Origin: Marispirochaeta sp.
Lineage (GTDB): Bacteria; Spirochaetota; Spirochaetia; JC444; Marispirochaetaceae
Length of the DNA stretch: 64,000 nt
Assembly (NCBI RefSeq): GCF_963668165.1
Contig: NZ_OY764211.1
Coordinates: forward strand, 62,001 to 126,000
Direction: 5' to 3'
The notes beneath the pieces are model-generated. The model made no database searches, was not told where the DNA came from, and worked only from the letters and a program-made list of their open reading frames with translations. Shown here in pieces: positions 44,280 to 53,106 of this stretch. Made by a program: the position numbers and the translations under genes. Within the stretch, counting starts at the first letter, position 1, and each line of letters starts with the position of its first letter.

Positions 44280-45491
44280 ATGCACACTATTCTTGTAATC
44301 AATTGCGGCAGTTCTTCCATCAAATATGAGGTCTATCGTATGCCGGACAGGGAAAGCATCGGAAAGGGTCTCATTGAGCGGATCGGGCAGGACATTGGAT
44401 ACATCTGCCAAAAGAGGCCCGATGGGAAAACGTACGAGCTGAAAGTTCCTATGCCTGATCACAAGACAGCAATGGAACATCTGAAGAACGCCCTTACTGA
44501 CAAGGAAGCAGGTCTCGTCTCCTCCATGGCTGAGATCCACGGTGTGGGACACCGGGTAGTGCACGGCGGAGAGGAGTACTCAAACTCAGTCCCCATCGAT
44601 GAAAAGGTTATAGCCGCCATCGACAAGAACATCGAGCTTGCTCCGCTGCACAATCCTGCCAACCTTATCGGCATCCGTCAGGCCATGGCCCAGCTGCCGG
44701 ACATCACCCAGGTGGCGGTTTTTGATACCGCCTTTCATCAGACCCTTGCTCCTGCGGCCTATCTCTACGGCCTTCCCCGGGAGTTGTACAACAAATACCG
44801 CATACGCCGGTATGGGTTTCACGGAACCAGTCACCGTTTTGTATCCGGGGAGGCCATAAAACTGATGAAGCGGCATCCCTCGAATACCAATGTTATCTCC
44901 TGCCATCTGGGTAACGGGGCTTCCATAACCGCCATTGCCAACGGAAAATCCATGGACACCTCCATGGGATTTACCCCCCTGGAAGGGGTAGTCATGGGTA
45001 CCAGATCCGGAGACCTGGATCCGCAGATTCTTTTTTACCTGATGGAGCGGGGCTATTCAAAGGAAGATTTAAATCGGATTCTCAACAAGGAGAGCGGCAT
45101 GCTGGGCCTTTCGGGTGTATCCAATGATATGCGGGATATCGAAGAGGCAGCATCGACGGGTAACCAGCAGGCGCAGGAAGCCCTGGATGTTTATGCCTAC
45201 CGTATCCGGAAGTATATCGGCGCTTTTGCTGCCAACATGGTGCGGACGGACATTCTTGTTTTTACGGGCGGGATCGGCGAGAATTCAGTCAGAATGCGGG
45301 AGAGAATCTGCCATCGGCTGGAAAGCCTTGGAATTATCCTGGACGATGAAAAAAACCGGAAGAACGGTAACAGCCAGGGAATCATTTCCGCGGACTACTC
45401 AAAAACAGCAATTTGCGTTGTTCCAACCAATGAAGAACTGCAGATAGCCGCGGATACCTACGAGATTATACAGCCTCAGGAGAATCCCTGA
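44280..45491 (+). CDS. ackA: Acetate kinase, second copy
   Basis: 403 residues, normal for AckA, from the ATG at 44280 behind AAGGAG. Motifs [46 protein letters not shown] with the catalytic Asp, [25 protein letters not shown] and FTGGIGENSVRMRE are complete. More canonical than the first copy 1.6 kb away, so this is the likelier housekeeping enzyme. No phosphotransacetylase gene lies next to it. Ends three bases before the convergent DinB gene. Confidence 0.97.
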   Translation: MHTILVINCGSSSIKYEVYRMPDRESIGKGLIERIGQDIGYICQKRPDGKTYELKVPMPDHKTAMEHLKNALTDKEAGLVSSMAEIHGVGHRVVHGGEEYSNSVPIDEKVIAAIDKNIELAPLHNPANLIGIRQAMAQLPDITQVAVFDTAFHQTLAPAAYLYGLPRELYNKYRIRRYGFHGTSHRFVSGEAIKLMKRHPSNTNVISCHLGNGASITAIANGKSMDTSMGFTPLEGVVMGTRSGDLDPQILFYLMERGYSKEDLNRILNKESGMLGLSGVSNDMRDIEEAASTGNQQAQEALDVYAYRIRKYIGAFAANMVRTDILVFTGGIGENSVRMRERICHRLESLGIILDDEKNRKNGNSQGIISADYSKTAICVVPTNEELQIAADTYEIIQPQENP

Positions 45492-45494
45492 GCC

Positions 45495-45983
45495 TTAGAG
45501 CTCTTCGAAGAGTCCCAGCTGGCCAAGATGGTAAGCGTTATGATCGGCAATCAATAGCAGTTCTCTGTACAGCGAGTATTCCGGAGCATGGGGCAGTTCA
45601 GAAAAAAGATCCGTCCTTTGGTCCTGCACCAGCTGTACAGCTTCGGCCATCAGCAGCGAGAAACTTTCAATTTTCCTGGTCCATTCCGCGGGAGACGGGG
45701 CCTCATGCTCCGTGGGCCAGTACCCTGCGGGGAAAGGTAAGGGGTTGTAGTCCCGTTGCTGTACGAAATCGAGAATATCCTTAACGCAGATACACATATG
45801 GACCAGGAGGGCCCAGGGATTGAGGGGCGTGCCTGTAGGTGTACGTAAAGCGGGAAGACTGGTGTTTATCTTTTCCATGGGGAATTCTTTCAGTTTATGC
45901 TGCCAGCCGTCGTGGGCGTTGCCTCCTTCAAGCAGCGCTTCAAGCTCTTCCCGCAGAACCTGTTCTCTTTCTTTCTGGTTCAT
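45495..45983 (-). CDS. DinB/YfiT-family putative metal-dependent enzyme
   Basis: 162 residues, mainly helical. The C-terminal LLLIADHNAYHLGQLGLF with its HxxxH-like spacing (AYHLGQL) and an early His in NAHDGWQHKLKEF are the metal-binding residues of the DinB four-helix family. Family members transfer low-molecular-weight thiols or act in stress responses; the substrate here is unknown. 24 bases downstream of mgtE on the same strand, so probably co-transcribed with murB-mgtE. Confidence 0.82.
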   Translation of the reverse strand: MNQKEREQVLREELEALLEGGNAHDGWQHKLKEFPMEKINTSLPALRTPTGTPLNPWALLVHMCICVKDILDFVQQRDYNPLPFPAGYWPTEHEAPSPAEWTRKIESFSLLMAEAVQLVQDQRTDLFSELPHAPEYSLYRELLLIADHNAYHLGQLGLFEEL

Positions 45984-46007
45984 TTAATCGTCTCCGTAGA
46001 AATCTTT

Positions 46008-47348
46008 TTACAAGCCCAGAAAAATTCGGGCAGTTTCAAAATATATGGTCAGGCCGCAAACATCTATAACCGTGGCCATAAGGGGGGCTGACATTACCGT
46101 AGGGTCAAAACCCATACGGTGAATAATAAGGGGTGCCAGGGCCCCGATAATAGTGGAGAATATTACCACAAATGTAAGGCTGACCCCGATTACCAGGGCA
46201 TCGAACAGGGGAATTCCCGGCGGGAGAAGGTAACTGCGCAGAATTATTACCCCTCCTGTTACTATGCCCATGATAAACCCTACCAGGATCTCCTTGAGCA
46301 TAATCGTCCCGATATCGCGAAAATGAATTTCTCCCGTGGCGAGACCCCGAATCATGAGGGTCGATGATTGGCTTCCCGTGTTACCCCCGGTCTGGGTTAT
46401 CACCGGCATAAAGACAAAGAGAAAAGCAGCGCCGATTACCAGGGATTCGTAGTGATGGACCACGTTGGTGGTTATGGTCCCCACCAGAAGCAGAATAATG
46501 AGCCAGGGTACCCTCTTCTTTACCAGAGCCGTTATGGAGCTGTCCAGGTACCGGTCGAGACCCCCCTCCATGGCCCCCATCTTGTAGACGTCCTCGGTCT
46601 GCTCTTCCCGTATGACATCGATGATGTCATCGAAGGTGATGATACCCAGCAGGGCGTTCTGGCTGTTGACAACAGGCAGGGCCATAACATCATAGGTTTC
46701 CAGGATTTTTGCGACCTCCTCCTGGTCCGTGTCTTCCCTGACGGCGATTATTTCCCGTTTCATGATGTTTTCTATGACAGCATCGTCCGGGGCGGTAAGG
46801 ATGTCTTTTAACGAGCAGACCCCCTGGAGCCGCCGTTCTTTATCCACAACGTAAATGTAGTAAACCATTTCCACTTTCTTGGCGTTACGCCGTAAGAAAT
46901 GGAGGGCCTGGGAGACGCTGCTGTGTGACTGCACTGCCAGGAAGCGGGGAGTCATGAGACCTGCGGCGTCGTCTTCGTCGAAACGCAGCAGATAGAGACT
47001 CTCCCGTTTGGATTCGGGATCCAGTTTTCGCCAGAGGGTTTTTCGAACATCTGACGACGCGGCCTGGATAAAGTCCACCAGATCGTCGGGTTCCATGTCC
47101 CGCAGCAGGTCCTTGAAGTCCCCGTCGCCGATTATCTCCGTCAGGACGGCCTGTTCCGGTGCCGGCAGCGAGATCAGCAGGTCTCCTTTGTCTTCACGGT
47201 CAAGGGCATGAAAGACTTCTTTTTTCTGATCATCGTTCAGACTGTCCCACTGGTCAATCAGCTCGGCCAGGGGGATACCGGCAAGAAGCTCGTTAAGCTG
47301 CGCAGGGGTATGGGGCTGTTCAGAGAGTATTTCGTTCAGATCCCGCAT
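46008..47348 (-). CDS. mgtE: MgtE magnesium transporter
   Basis: 446 residues in the standard order: superhelical N domain (about 1-125), two CBS domains (about 130-250) that sense cytoplasmic magnesium, and five membrane helices. The pore-lining stretch MPVITQTGGNTGSQSSTLM is intact in part (TQTGGNTGSQSS), as is the ending MATVIDVCGLTIYFE. Its start overlaps the murB stop by 13 bases. I see no magnesium riboswitch upstream, as expected for a gene inside an operon. Confidence 0.97.
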   Translation of the reverse strand: MRDLNEILSEQPHTPAQLNELLAGIPLAELIDQWDSLNDDQKKEVFHALDREDKGDLLISLPAPEQAVLTEIIGDGDFKDLLRDMEPDDLVDFIQAASSDVRKTLWRKLDPESKRESLYLLRFDEDDAAGLMTPRFLAVQSHSSVSQALHFLRRNAKKVEMVYYIYVVDKERRLQGVCSLKDILTAPDDAVIENIMKREIIAVREDTDQEEVAKILETYDVMALPVVNSQNALLGIITFDDIIDVIREEQTEDVYKMGAMEGGLDRYLDSSITALVKKRVPWLIILLLVGTITTNVVHHYESLVIGAAFLFVFMPVITQTGGNTGSQSSTLMIRGLATGEIHFRDIGTIMLKEILVGFIMGIVTGGVIILRSYLLPPGIPLFDALVIGVSLTFVVIFSTIIGALAPLIIHRMGFDPTVMSAPLMATVIDVCGLTIYFETARIFLGL

Positions 47349-48283
47349 GCTGTGCCTCCCTCGAGGTTCCAGGCTCCCACCAGAAGGACCTCTCGTTCAA
47401 GTTTGAAACCAAAGAGCGTGTATACCTTTTCTTCTGCCAGCTCAATCAAAGAAAGAATATCAGAGGCCGTGGCGAAGCCGCTATTCACTATAATATTACC
47501 ATGAAAGGGGGCAATCATGGCCCCTCCAATGCGTGTTCCCTTGAGTCCTGCCATATCTATGAGTTTGCCCGAGGGCATGCCAAAGGCCCGGTTATTCTTG
47601 AAGACCGAGCCTGCACTTGGATACCGGAAATGTCCCTTGTCCTCTCTGTCGCTTCGGTGTTCTTCCATGAGCGACCGGATCTCATCGGCTTTGCCCGGCT
47701 TCAGGATGAACCCCGCCCGGGTAATTATACCCCCCCCTTCCTGAAAGGGAGAGCGCTTGTAGGCAAAGTCCTCCTTCTTCGGCTGGTAACGGCTATACGT
47801 ACCGTCCGGTTCAAGAAGGTCCACCCATTCAAGGCGTTCGCTCAAAGATACCCCGTAGCAGCGGGCGTTCATCCATACGGCTCCGCCGACGCTTCCGGGC
47901 ATACGATAGATGAACTCCAATCCTGTAAGCCCGGCACTGGCCGCGGCCTCTGCCACGCCGGATATTTCCGCTCCCGCTTCCGCACTTACAGATGTGCCGT
48001 CAACGCTGACTTTCTCAAGACCGGCGGTATGTACCACAACCCCGGGTACTCCCCTGTCGGCTACCAGTATGTTTGCTCCGCCGCCAAGCAGAAAAAAGGA
48101 AAGTCTCTCTTCGGCAGCCCACTTCCTGGCCTTGTGAACATCCTGCCAGTTTTTCGGCTGCACGAAAATCTCCGCCGGGCCGCCGACCCGAAAGGTAGTA
48201 TACGGGATCATGGGTACGTCAAAGTTGATAGATCCCTCGATGTTGATTCTTTCCGCTGAATGGCGTACATTATTCATCGTCAT
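47336..48283 (-). CDS. murB: UDP-N-acetylenolpyruvylglucosamine reductase
   Basis: Second committed step of peptidoglycan synthesis, reducing enolpyruvyl-UDP-GlcNAc with FAD. 315 residues. FAD-binding stretches TTFRVGGPAEIFVQP and LGGGANILVADRG are clear, then EFIYRMPGSVGGAVWMNA with the conserved Tyr and Gly-rich loop, and the catalytic Ser in YPSAGSVFKNN. The start may be the Met at 48283 or the one two codons later. Divergent from cysS with a 62-base gap. Confidence 0.97.
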   Translation of the reverse strand: MTMNNVRHSAERINIEGSINFDVPMIPYTTFRVGGPAEIFVQPKNWQDVHKARKWAAEERLSFFLLGGGANILVADRGVPGVVVHTAGLEKVSVDGTSVSAEAGAEISGVAEAAASAGLTGLEFIYRMPGSVGGAVWMNARCYGVSLSERLEWVDLLEPDGTYSRYQPKKEDFAYKRSPFQEGGGIITRAGFILKPGKADEIRSLMEEHRSDREDKGHFRYPSAGSVFKNNRAFGMPSGKLIDMAGLKGTRIGGAMIAPFHGNIIVNSGFATASDILSLIELAEEKVYTLFGFKLEREVLLVGAWNLEGGTACGI

Positions 48284-48345
48284 ATTCTACCCTGTTTTGG
48301 TTTGATTATTCCATACAGGGCGTTTTCCACAAGGACGGTATCTTC

Positions 48346-49764
48346 ATGGCGCTTCAATTTTTCAACTCCTATACACGTACCCTGGAAGAGTTTACACCAC
48401 GGAATGACAAAACCGTCTCTTTTTACGCCTGCGGCCCCACAGTATACAACTATGCCCATATCGGGAATCTCCGTGCATACGTGTTCGAGGATGTGCTTCG
48501 TCGTACCCTGGAATACCTGGGATACAGCGTCACGCATGTGATGAACATTACCGATGTCGGTCACCTGACCGATAACGCGGATGAAGGGGAAGACAAAATT
48601 GTCAAGCGTTCCCGGGAAAGCGGAGAAAGTGTGTGGGATATTGCCCGCTTTTACACCGACGCCTTTTTTCAGGATACTGACCGGCTCAATATTTACCGTC
48701 CTTCCATTGCCTGTGCCGCGACCGAGCATGTTGATGACATGATTGCTCTTATAAAGCGGCTGGAGGAAAAGGGCTATACCTATACCGCCGGGGGCAACGT
48801 CTATTTTGATACCTCAAAATTCGCCGATTATGGAAAAATGGCCCTGCTTGACCGGCAGGAGCAGCAGGCCGGTGCCCGGGTAGATGTTGACCGGAACAAG
48901 CGTCATCCCCGGGACTTTGTGCTCTGGTTTACCCAGTCAAAGTTTGAAAACCATATCATGCTGTGGGATTCACCCTGGGGGCGGGGATACCCGGGCTGGC
49001 ATATAGAGTGTTCTGCCATGAGCATGAAGTATCTTGGTGAACAGTTCGATATTCATTGCGGCGGTATCGACCACATTCCTGTGCATCATACCAATGAAAT
49101 AGCCCAGTCAGAGGCTGCTACAGGAAAGCAGTGGGTACGGTACTGGCTCCACAACGAGTTCCTGCTGGTGGACTCCGGAAAAATGTCCAAGTCAAAAGGG
49201 GGATTCCTTACCCTCCAGTCTCTTATAGACGAAGGTTACGATCCCCTGGATTACCGCTATTTCCTTCTTGGTGCCCATTACCGCACGCAGCTGCGCTTCT
49301 CTTTCGAAAACCTGAAAGGGGCCCGTTCCGCCCGGCTCTCTCTGGAAGATAAGCTCAAGGAGCTGTTAAGCGCCGGAGAATCTCCTCTTGATATCACGGA
49401 GCTCACCGAAAAGAGCCGGAACTATCGGGAAAGCTTTCACAGAGATCTCGAAGCTGATCTGAACACACCCCGGGCACTGGCCACCGTATGGACGGTTCTG
49501 AAAGACAAAGAGCTTGCTGCCGGTGAAGTGCTGGCCCTTTTATACGATTTTGACCACGTTTTGGGGCTCAGGCTTTCAGAAATTGAGACTCCTGGTAAAT
49601 ATCAGCTTTCAGAGGAGGAAAAGACTCTTCTCGAAGAACGCAACGCCGCCCGAAAAGAGAAGAATTTTACCAGGGCGGATGAGATCCGTGACTATTTTTC
49701 CCGTAAAGGGCTTGTTCTTAAGGATACCCCGGACGGTACGGTGGTGAATCCTGCAGGGGTGTAA
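48346..49764 (+). CDS. cysS: Cysteinyl-tRNA synthetase
   Basis: 472 residues. The class I HIGH-type motif is YNYAHIGNLRAYVFED near 42, the zinc-site cysteines are at CGPTVYNY, ECSAMSMKYLG and the HCGGIDHIPVHHTNE stretch, and KMSKS is at GKMSKSKGGF near 283. The C-terminal anticodon-binding part ends DTPDGTVVNPAGV. AAGGA lies 10 bases before the ATG. Intact and of normal length. Confidence 0.98.
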   Translation: MALQFFNSYTRTLEEFTPRNDKTVSFYACGPTVYNYAHIGNLRAYVFEDVLRRTLEYLGYSVTHVMNITDVGHLTDNADEGEDKIVKRSRESGESVWDIARFYTDAFFQDTDRLNIYRPSIACAATEHVDDMIALIKRLEEKGYTYTAGGNVYFDTSKFADYGKMALLDRQEQQAGARVDVDRNKRHPRDFVLWFTQSKFENHIMLWDSPWGRGYPGWHIECSAMSMKYLGEQFDIHCGGIDHIPVHHTNEIAQSEAATGKQWVRYWLHNEFLLVDSGKMSKSKGGFLTLQSLIDEGYDPLDYRYFLLGAHYRTQLRFSFENLKGARSARLSLEDKLKELLSAGESPLDITELTEKSRNYRESFHRDLEADLNTPRALATVWTVLKDKELAAGEVLALLYDFDHVLGLRLSEIETPGKYQLSEEEKTLLEERNAARKEKNFTRADEIRDYFSRKGLVLKDTPDGTVVNPAGV

Positions 49765-49791
49765 CCTTCAGGTTGGAGAGTTGTTTAAGGG

Positions 49792-50319
49792 ATGAGTCAT
49801 GAACCGCACCACGCCGAATCTTTCGAGCGGGTATACAAAGATGTTTTTCCCGTTCTTTTTCGGGTGGCGTATCATATAACAGGTGATAAGAATGCCACGG
49901 AAGATTTGTGCCAGGAAGCTTTTATTCGTTATTTTAACCGGGCGGCTCCCTTAAAAACGATAGATGATGCAAAATACTGGCTTATTCGGGTTGTTAAAAA
50001 TCTCAGCTTCAATTATCAGAAGCGAAAAGGTCGGGAGCAGAAAGCCAATATCAAGGTCTTTAATGAGCCCCAGCCACGAATGCCCGATGGGGAAGAAGAG
50101 TTCATGCGGGGAGAGACATCCCGTATGGTCAGGGAGGCCCTGGAAAAACTTCCTCCTCGCCTGCGTTCTCCCATCATTCTCAAGGAGTACGGTGGATTGA
50201 GTTATAAAGAAATTGGAAAGATCTTGCGTATTACCGAAGGAAACGTAAAGGTCCGGGTCTTTCGGGCCCGGAATCAACTGCAGCAGTATCTGGATCAGGA
50301 GGGAATTGATGTGTCCTGA
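49792..50319 (+). CDS. ECF-type RNA polymerase sigma factor
   Basis: 175 residues with only regions 2 and 4. Region 2 includes GDKNATEDLCQEAFIRYF; region 4 has LPPRLRSPIILKEYGGLSYKEIGKILRITEGNVKVRVFRARNQL (core GGLSYKEIGKILRITEGNV). The stop overlaps the start of the zinc-finger membrane protein gene, the usual sigma/anti-sigma arrangement. The two following exported proteins may be its targets or sensors for envelope stress. Confidence 0.93.
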   Translation: MSHEPHHAESFERVYKDVFPVLFRVAYHITGDKNATEDLCQEAFIRYFNRAAPLKTIDDAKYWLIRVVKNLSFNYQKRKGREQKANIKVFNEPQPRMPDGEEEFMRGETSRMVREALEKLPPRLRSPIILKEYGGLSYKEIGKILRITEGNVKVRVFRARNQLQQYLDQEGIDVS

Positions 50320-50848
50320 TAAAGAAACCTTATCCGCCTACATTGACGGTGAGCTGGAGCATGACTGGAACAGGACTTTAAGTTCTCATATAGAAAACTG
50401 CTCTGTCTGCTCACAGGAAGTTCGTCATTTTTCCGTGATGACACGGCTTATGCATATGGATGATTCGGCTGTGGATCAAGCCGTTGAAGAGGCCCGGTAC
50501 CGGGTCTGGCGGGGAGTACGCTCTTCCTGCGAACAGAGAACCTATCACTCCTTCCCTTTCAGGGTGCTGAAGGTGCCTGTTCCCACCCTGGCCTTGATTG
50601 CTGTTCTGTGCCTGGTAATGGGAGCGGCCACAATGATGCTGTGGACCGGCGGCTATATAAATCAGGAGGCGACGGTTGCGGCCATCCCTGAGGATCATCA
50701 GTTTTCAAGTACGGAAGAACTCCTGGAATATCTCGCCCGGCAGGAGAAGAGCCTGCATATGACCATTCAGCTCCCTGATGAACCGGTTTTCATTGTTCTT
50801 GGTGAACCGCGGCTGCTCAGGGCTGCGGATTATCGCCAGGGAGATTAG
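50309..50848 (+). CDS. Anti-sigma factor with zinc-finger domain and one membrane helix
   Basis: Residues 1-40 have the HxxxCxxC zinc site (SSHIENCSVCSQEV) of anti-sigma zf-HC2 domains. A membrane helix lies near 93-115 (TLALIAVLCLVMGAATMML) and about 60 residues are outside. It should hold the preceding sigma factor at the membrane until an envelope signal arrives. The ATG at 50309 is chosen because GGAGG precedes it; the TTG one codon before is possible. 179 residues, overlapping the sigma gene by 11 bases. Confidence 0.88.
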   Translation: MCPDKETLSAYIDGELEHDWNRTLSSHIENCSVCSQEVRHFSVMTRLMHMDDSAVDQAVEEARYRVWRGVRSSCEQRTYHSFPFRVLKVPVPTLALIAVLCLVMGAATMMLWTGGYINQEATVAAIPEDHQFSSTEELLEYLARQEKSLHMTIQLPDEPVFIVLGEPRLLRAADYRQGD

Positions 50849-50849
50849 C

Positions 50850-51329
50850 TTGAGGCTCACGGGATTTATTGCACTTACTCTGATGTTGTTGTTCCCGCTG
50901 CACATGGCTGCCCAGGAAGGCTCCGTGGAAGACTTGCTGCAGCAGGTCCTGTATCTTGAGTTTGAAGCAAGGCTTCTATCCGGAAACGGCGAGCTTCTGT
51001 GGAAGATGGAAAACAAGGCCCATACTATTTCCGGAAGAACCGTGGATATTCGTCTCGAGGGGGGGAATGTCCTGGCGATTTCCCGTTTAACCCCGTATAT
51101 CCAGGGAGACGACACGGTTCTTCTCGTAGCACAGGGCGAGGTCTGGTACAACAGGAATAACCCGCGGGATGTGGAGTACTATACCGGAATGACCAGCATT
51201 CCCATTGCCTTGGGCGAGGGCGCTATCTTTTTTCCTCTGGGAATACATGATCAGCCGGATCAGTCCGCCTATATTATAGAGATCGAAATAACTGTAGACC
51301 GCTATACACAACTGCAGAAAAAGCCGTAA
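50850..51329 (+). CDS. Exported protein of the sigma-factor operon, function unknown
   Basis: 159 residues from a TTG at 50850, two bases after the anti-sigma stop, with AGGGAG ahead. The N-terminus is a signal peptide (RLTGFIALTLMLLFPLHMAAQ). The mature part is mostly beta strand by pattern (HTISGRTVDIRLEGGNVLAISRL, in part IRLEGGNVLAISRL) and has no family I recognise. The longer frame from 50778 would overlap the anti-sigma gene. Likely periplasmic and co-transcribed with its neighbours. Confidence 0.72.
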   Translation: MRLTGFIALTLMLLFPLHMAAQEGSVEDLLQQVLYLEFEARLLSGNGELLWKMENKAHTISGRTVDIRLEGGNVLAISRLTPYIQGDDTVLLVAQGEVWYNRNNPRDVEYYTGMTSIPIALGEGAIFFPLGIHDQPDQSAYIIEIEITVDRYTQLQKKP

Positions 51330-51342
51330 ACTTGGTGGTGCC

Positions 51343-52998
51343 GTGGCCGTATCTACACCTCTGAAAAAATTGTTTAAGGACCAGCGTAGTATTCCGATTG
51401 TCTTTCTGTTGCTCCTGGTTGGTCTGTATGTCTTTTCATCCCAGATGATCGAACGGTCTCCGCGAATCGAGAGTATCACACCCGAAGTAGGCGCTCCGGG
51501 AAAAGTCCTTGTTATAAGCGGCGAGCACTTCGGATCCGAACGCAATGGATCCGGGGTTATCTTTGCAGGAACACGCCCGAACTCTACCTCCTACATGGAA
51601 TGGACCGATTCCAGAATAAGTGTTCGCATTCCTGAGGATGTAGGCTCCGGTAAACTGTATGTCAGAATCGGCAATAAAACGAGTAATTCGATTCTTTTTA
51701 CAAACAGCCAGCATATTCCAAAGCAGCTGTCCGGTCCTGCGGCTCCCGGGATGCCCTACATTGCCTCTCTTGATAATGCCGGCGGGCCAATAGGTTCGGT
51801 GGTAAGTATCCGGGGATTGAACTTTGGTTCTGAGCAGGGAAGCGGCAGAGTCTATTTTTCCTCTACCATCGCCGAAAACGACGAGGGCCGGGAGTACATT
51901 GACCGCGGTATTGTATGCAGCCTCGCGGATTTCGACTATGAGAGTTGGGAAGACCAGACAATACGGGTGCGGGTTCCCGACAACGCGATCTCTGGCAGCA
52001 TCCGGGTGGTAACCGATCGCGGTGTCAGCAACGCCCTCTATTTTGAGGTAACCGATTTAGCGGGGGACCGTATTCTTCGCGAGAAGAGAGGCTATCAGAT
52101 AACCTACACCGTGGAAATCGAAGAGGTTGATGCCTCTCCCGGAAACTCGTTAAATCTCTGGATCCCGAACGTAATGAGTTCTCCGACCCAGGGCAATCTG
52201 GAGGCCGTACGGGACCCGATTCCCCTTTGGGAAGATTTTAACGGCGTAGCCAGGTATCGCTTGCAGGAGCTCGAACCCTGGAGACGATATACCGTTTCCG
52301 TCACCTACTGGCTGGACAGGACCGCCCTGGAAACCAGGATTGTTCCATCACGAATAAGTATGGAATATGACCGAAACTGGCGGATGTACCGGGTCTATAC
52401 CTCCCCTGATTCCTATGTCCCTTCGGGAACACAGGAAGTGGAAACCATGGCTGCCAGGGCGACAGGCAGGGAAGGGAATCCGTATCTGAAGGCGCGGAGT
52501 ATTTTCCGGGTGCTCATTCGTGATTTTGCGCCCTCATCCAAAGGCAACACTTCGGTTTCCCGGTTACTGGAAACCAGACAGGGAGATTCCTTTGATTATG
52601 CCCGGCTGTATACAGCCATGCTGCGGGCCTCGGGAGTTCCTGCCCGTATTATCAGTGGCTGTTATATATTTGCCGACAGTACGACTTCGGTTCATTACTG
52701 GGTGGAGTTCTATGTCCCTGGTTTTGGATGGGTACCTTCGGATCCCTTTGTAGGGGATACCGGTTATGGAGATGACATTGAGGTGGAAGACCCGGCTGAT
52801 TACTACTTTGGAAATGTGGATAACCGGAGAATCGCTTTTTCCCGTGGTATTATTGAACTGAGACCCACTGATCCAACCAGCAGGTTGAATGTAAAGACCC
52901 GGATATACAGCCTGCAGACCATCCACGAGGAGGCAGTTGGGAACATATCTTCCTATCAGAGCCGATGGTATCCGGTCAGGGTGATTGATCGCTGGTAG
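51343..52998 (+). CDS. Membrane-anchored TIG/transglutaminase-like protein with Ser at the catalytic Cys position
   Basis: 551 residues from a GTG. A single membrane helix lies near 17-34 (SIPIVFLLLLVGLYVFSS), then two IPT/TIG immunoglobulin-like domains (about 44-120 and 135-240), a linker and a transglutaminase-like core at about 385-480. In the core, the place of the catalytic Cys reads RQGDSFDYARL with Ser416, while the His (SVHYWVEFY) and Asp (WVPSDPF) are kept. It is last in the sigma-factor operon, 13 bases after the preceding gene, and would sit in the periplasm. It may be a binding or structural protein rather than a Cys protease or cross-linker. Confidence 0.78.
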   Translation: MAVSTPLKKLFKDQRSIPIVFLLLLVGLYVFSSQMIERSPRIESITPEVGAPGKVLVISGEHFGSERNGSGVIFAGTRPNSTSYMEWTDSRISVRIPEDVGSGKLYVRIGNKTSNSILFTNSQHIPKQLSGPAAPGMPYIASLDNAGGPIGSVVSIRGLNFGSEQGSGRVYFSSTIAENDEGREYIDRGIVCSLADFDYESWEDQTIRVRVPDNAISGSIRVVTDRGVSNALYFEVTDLAGDRILREKRGYQITYTVEIEEVDASPGNSLNLWIPNVMSSPTQGNLEAVRDPIPLWEDFNGVARYRLQELEPWRRYTVSVTYWLDRTALETRIVPSRISMEYDRNWRMYRVYTSPDSYVPSGTQEVETMAARATGREGNPYLKARSIFRVLIRDFAPSSKGNTSVSRLLETRQGDSFDYARLYTAMLRASGVPARIISGCYIFADSTTSVHYWVEFYVPGFGWVPSDPFVGDTGYGDDIEVEDPADYYFGNVDNRRIAFSRGIIELRPTDPTSRLNVKTRIYSLQTIHEEAVGNISSYQSRWYPVRVIDRW

Positions 52999-53049
52999 TC
53001 AGCTTCATTTTTCGCCATGTTTGACCGAAAATAGGAGTGGCTGTCGGCG

Positions 53050-53079
53050 TTGACAAAGCATTACCGCGGGCCATATACT
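53050..53079 (+). promoter_or_regulatory. Promoter of the cyclic-nucleotide-domain gene
   Basis: Consensus TTGACA (53050-53055) and TATACT (53074-53079) with an 18-base spacer, 28 bases before the ATG. Confidence 0.75.
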
Positions 53080-53106
53080 TTATTTAGCATGTGAACCGGG
53101 AGCGAT

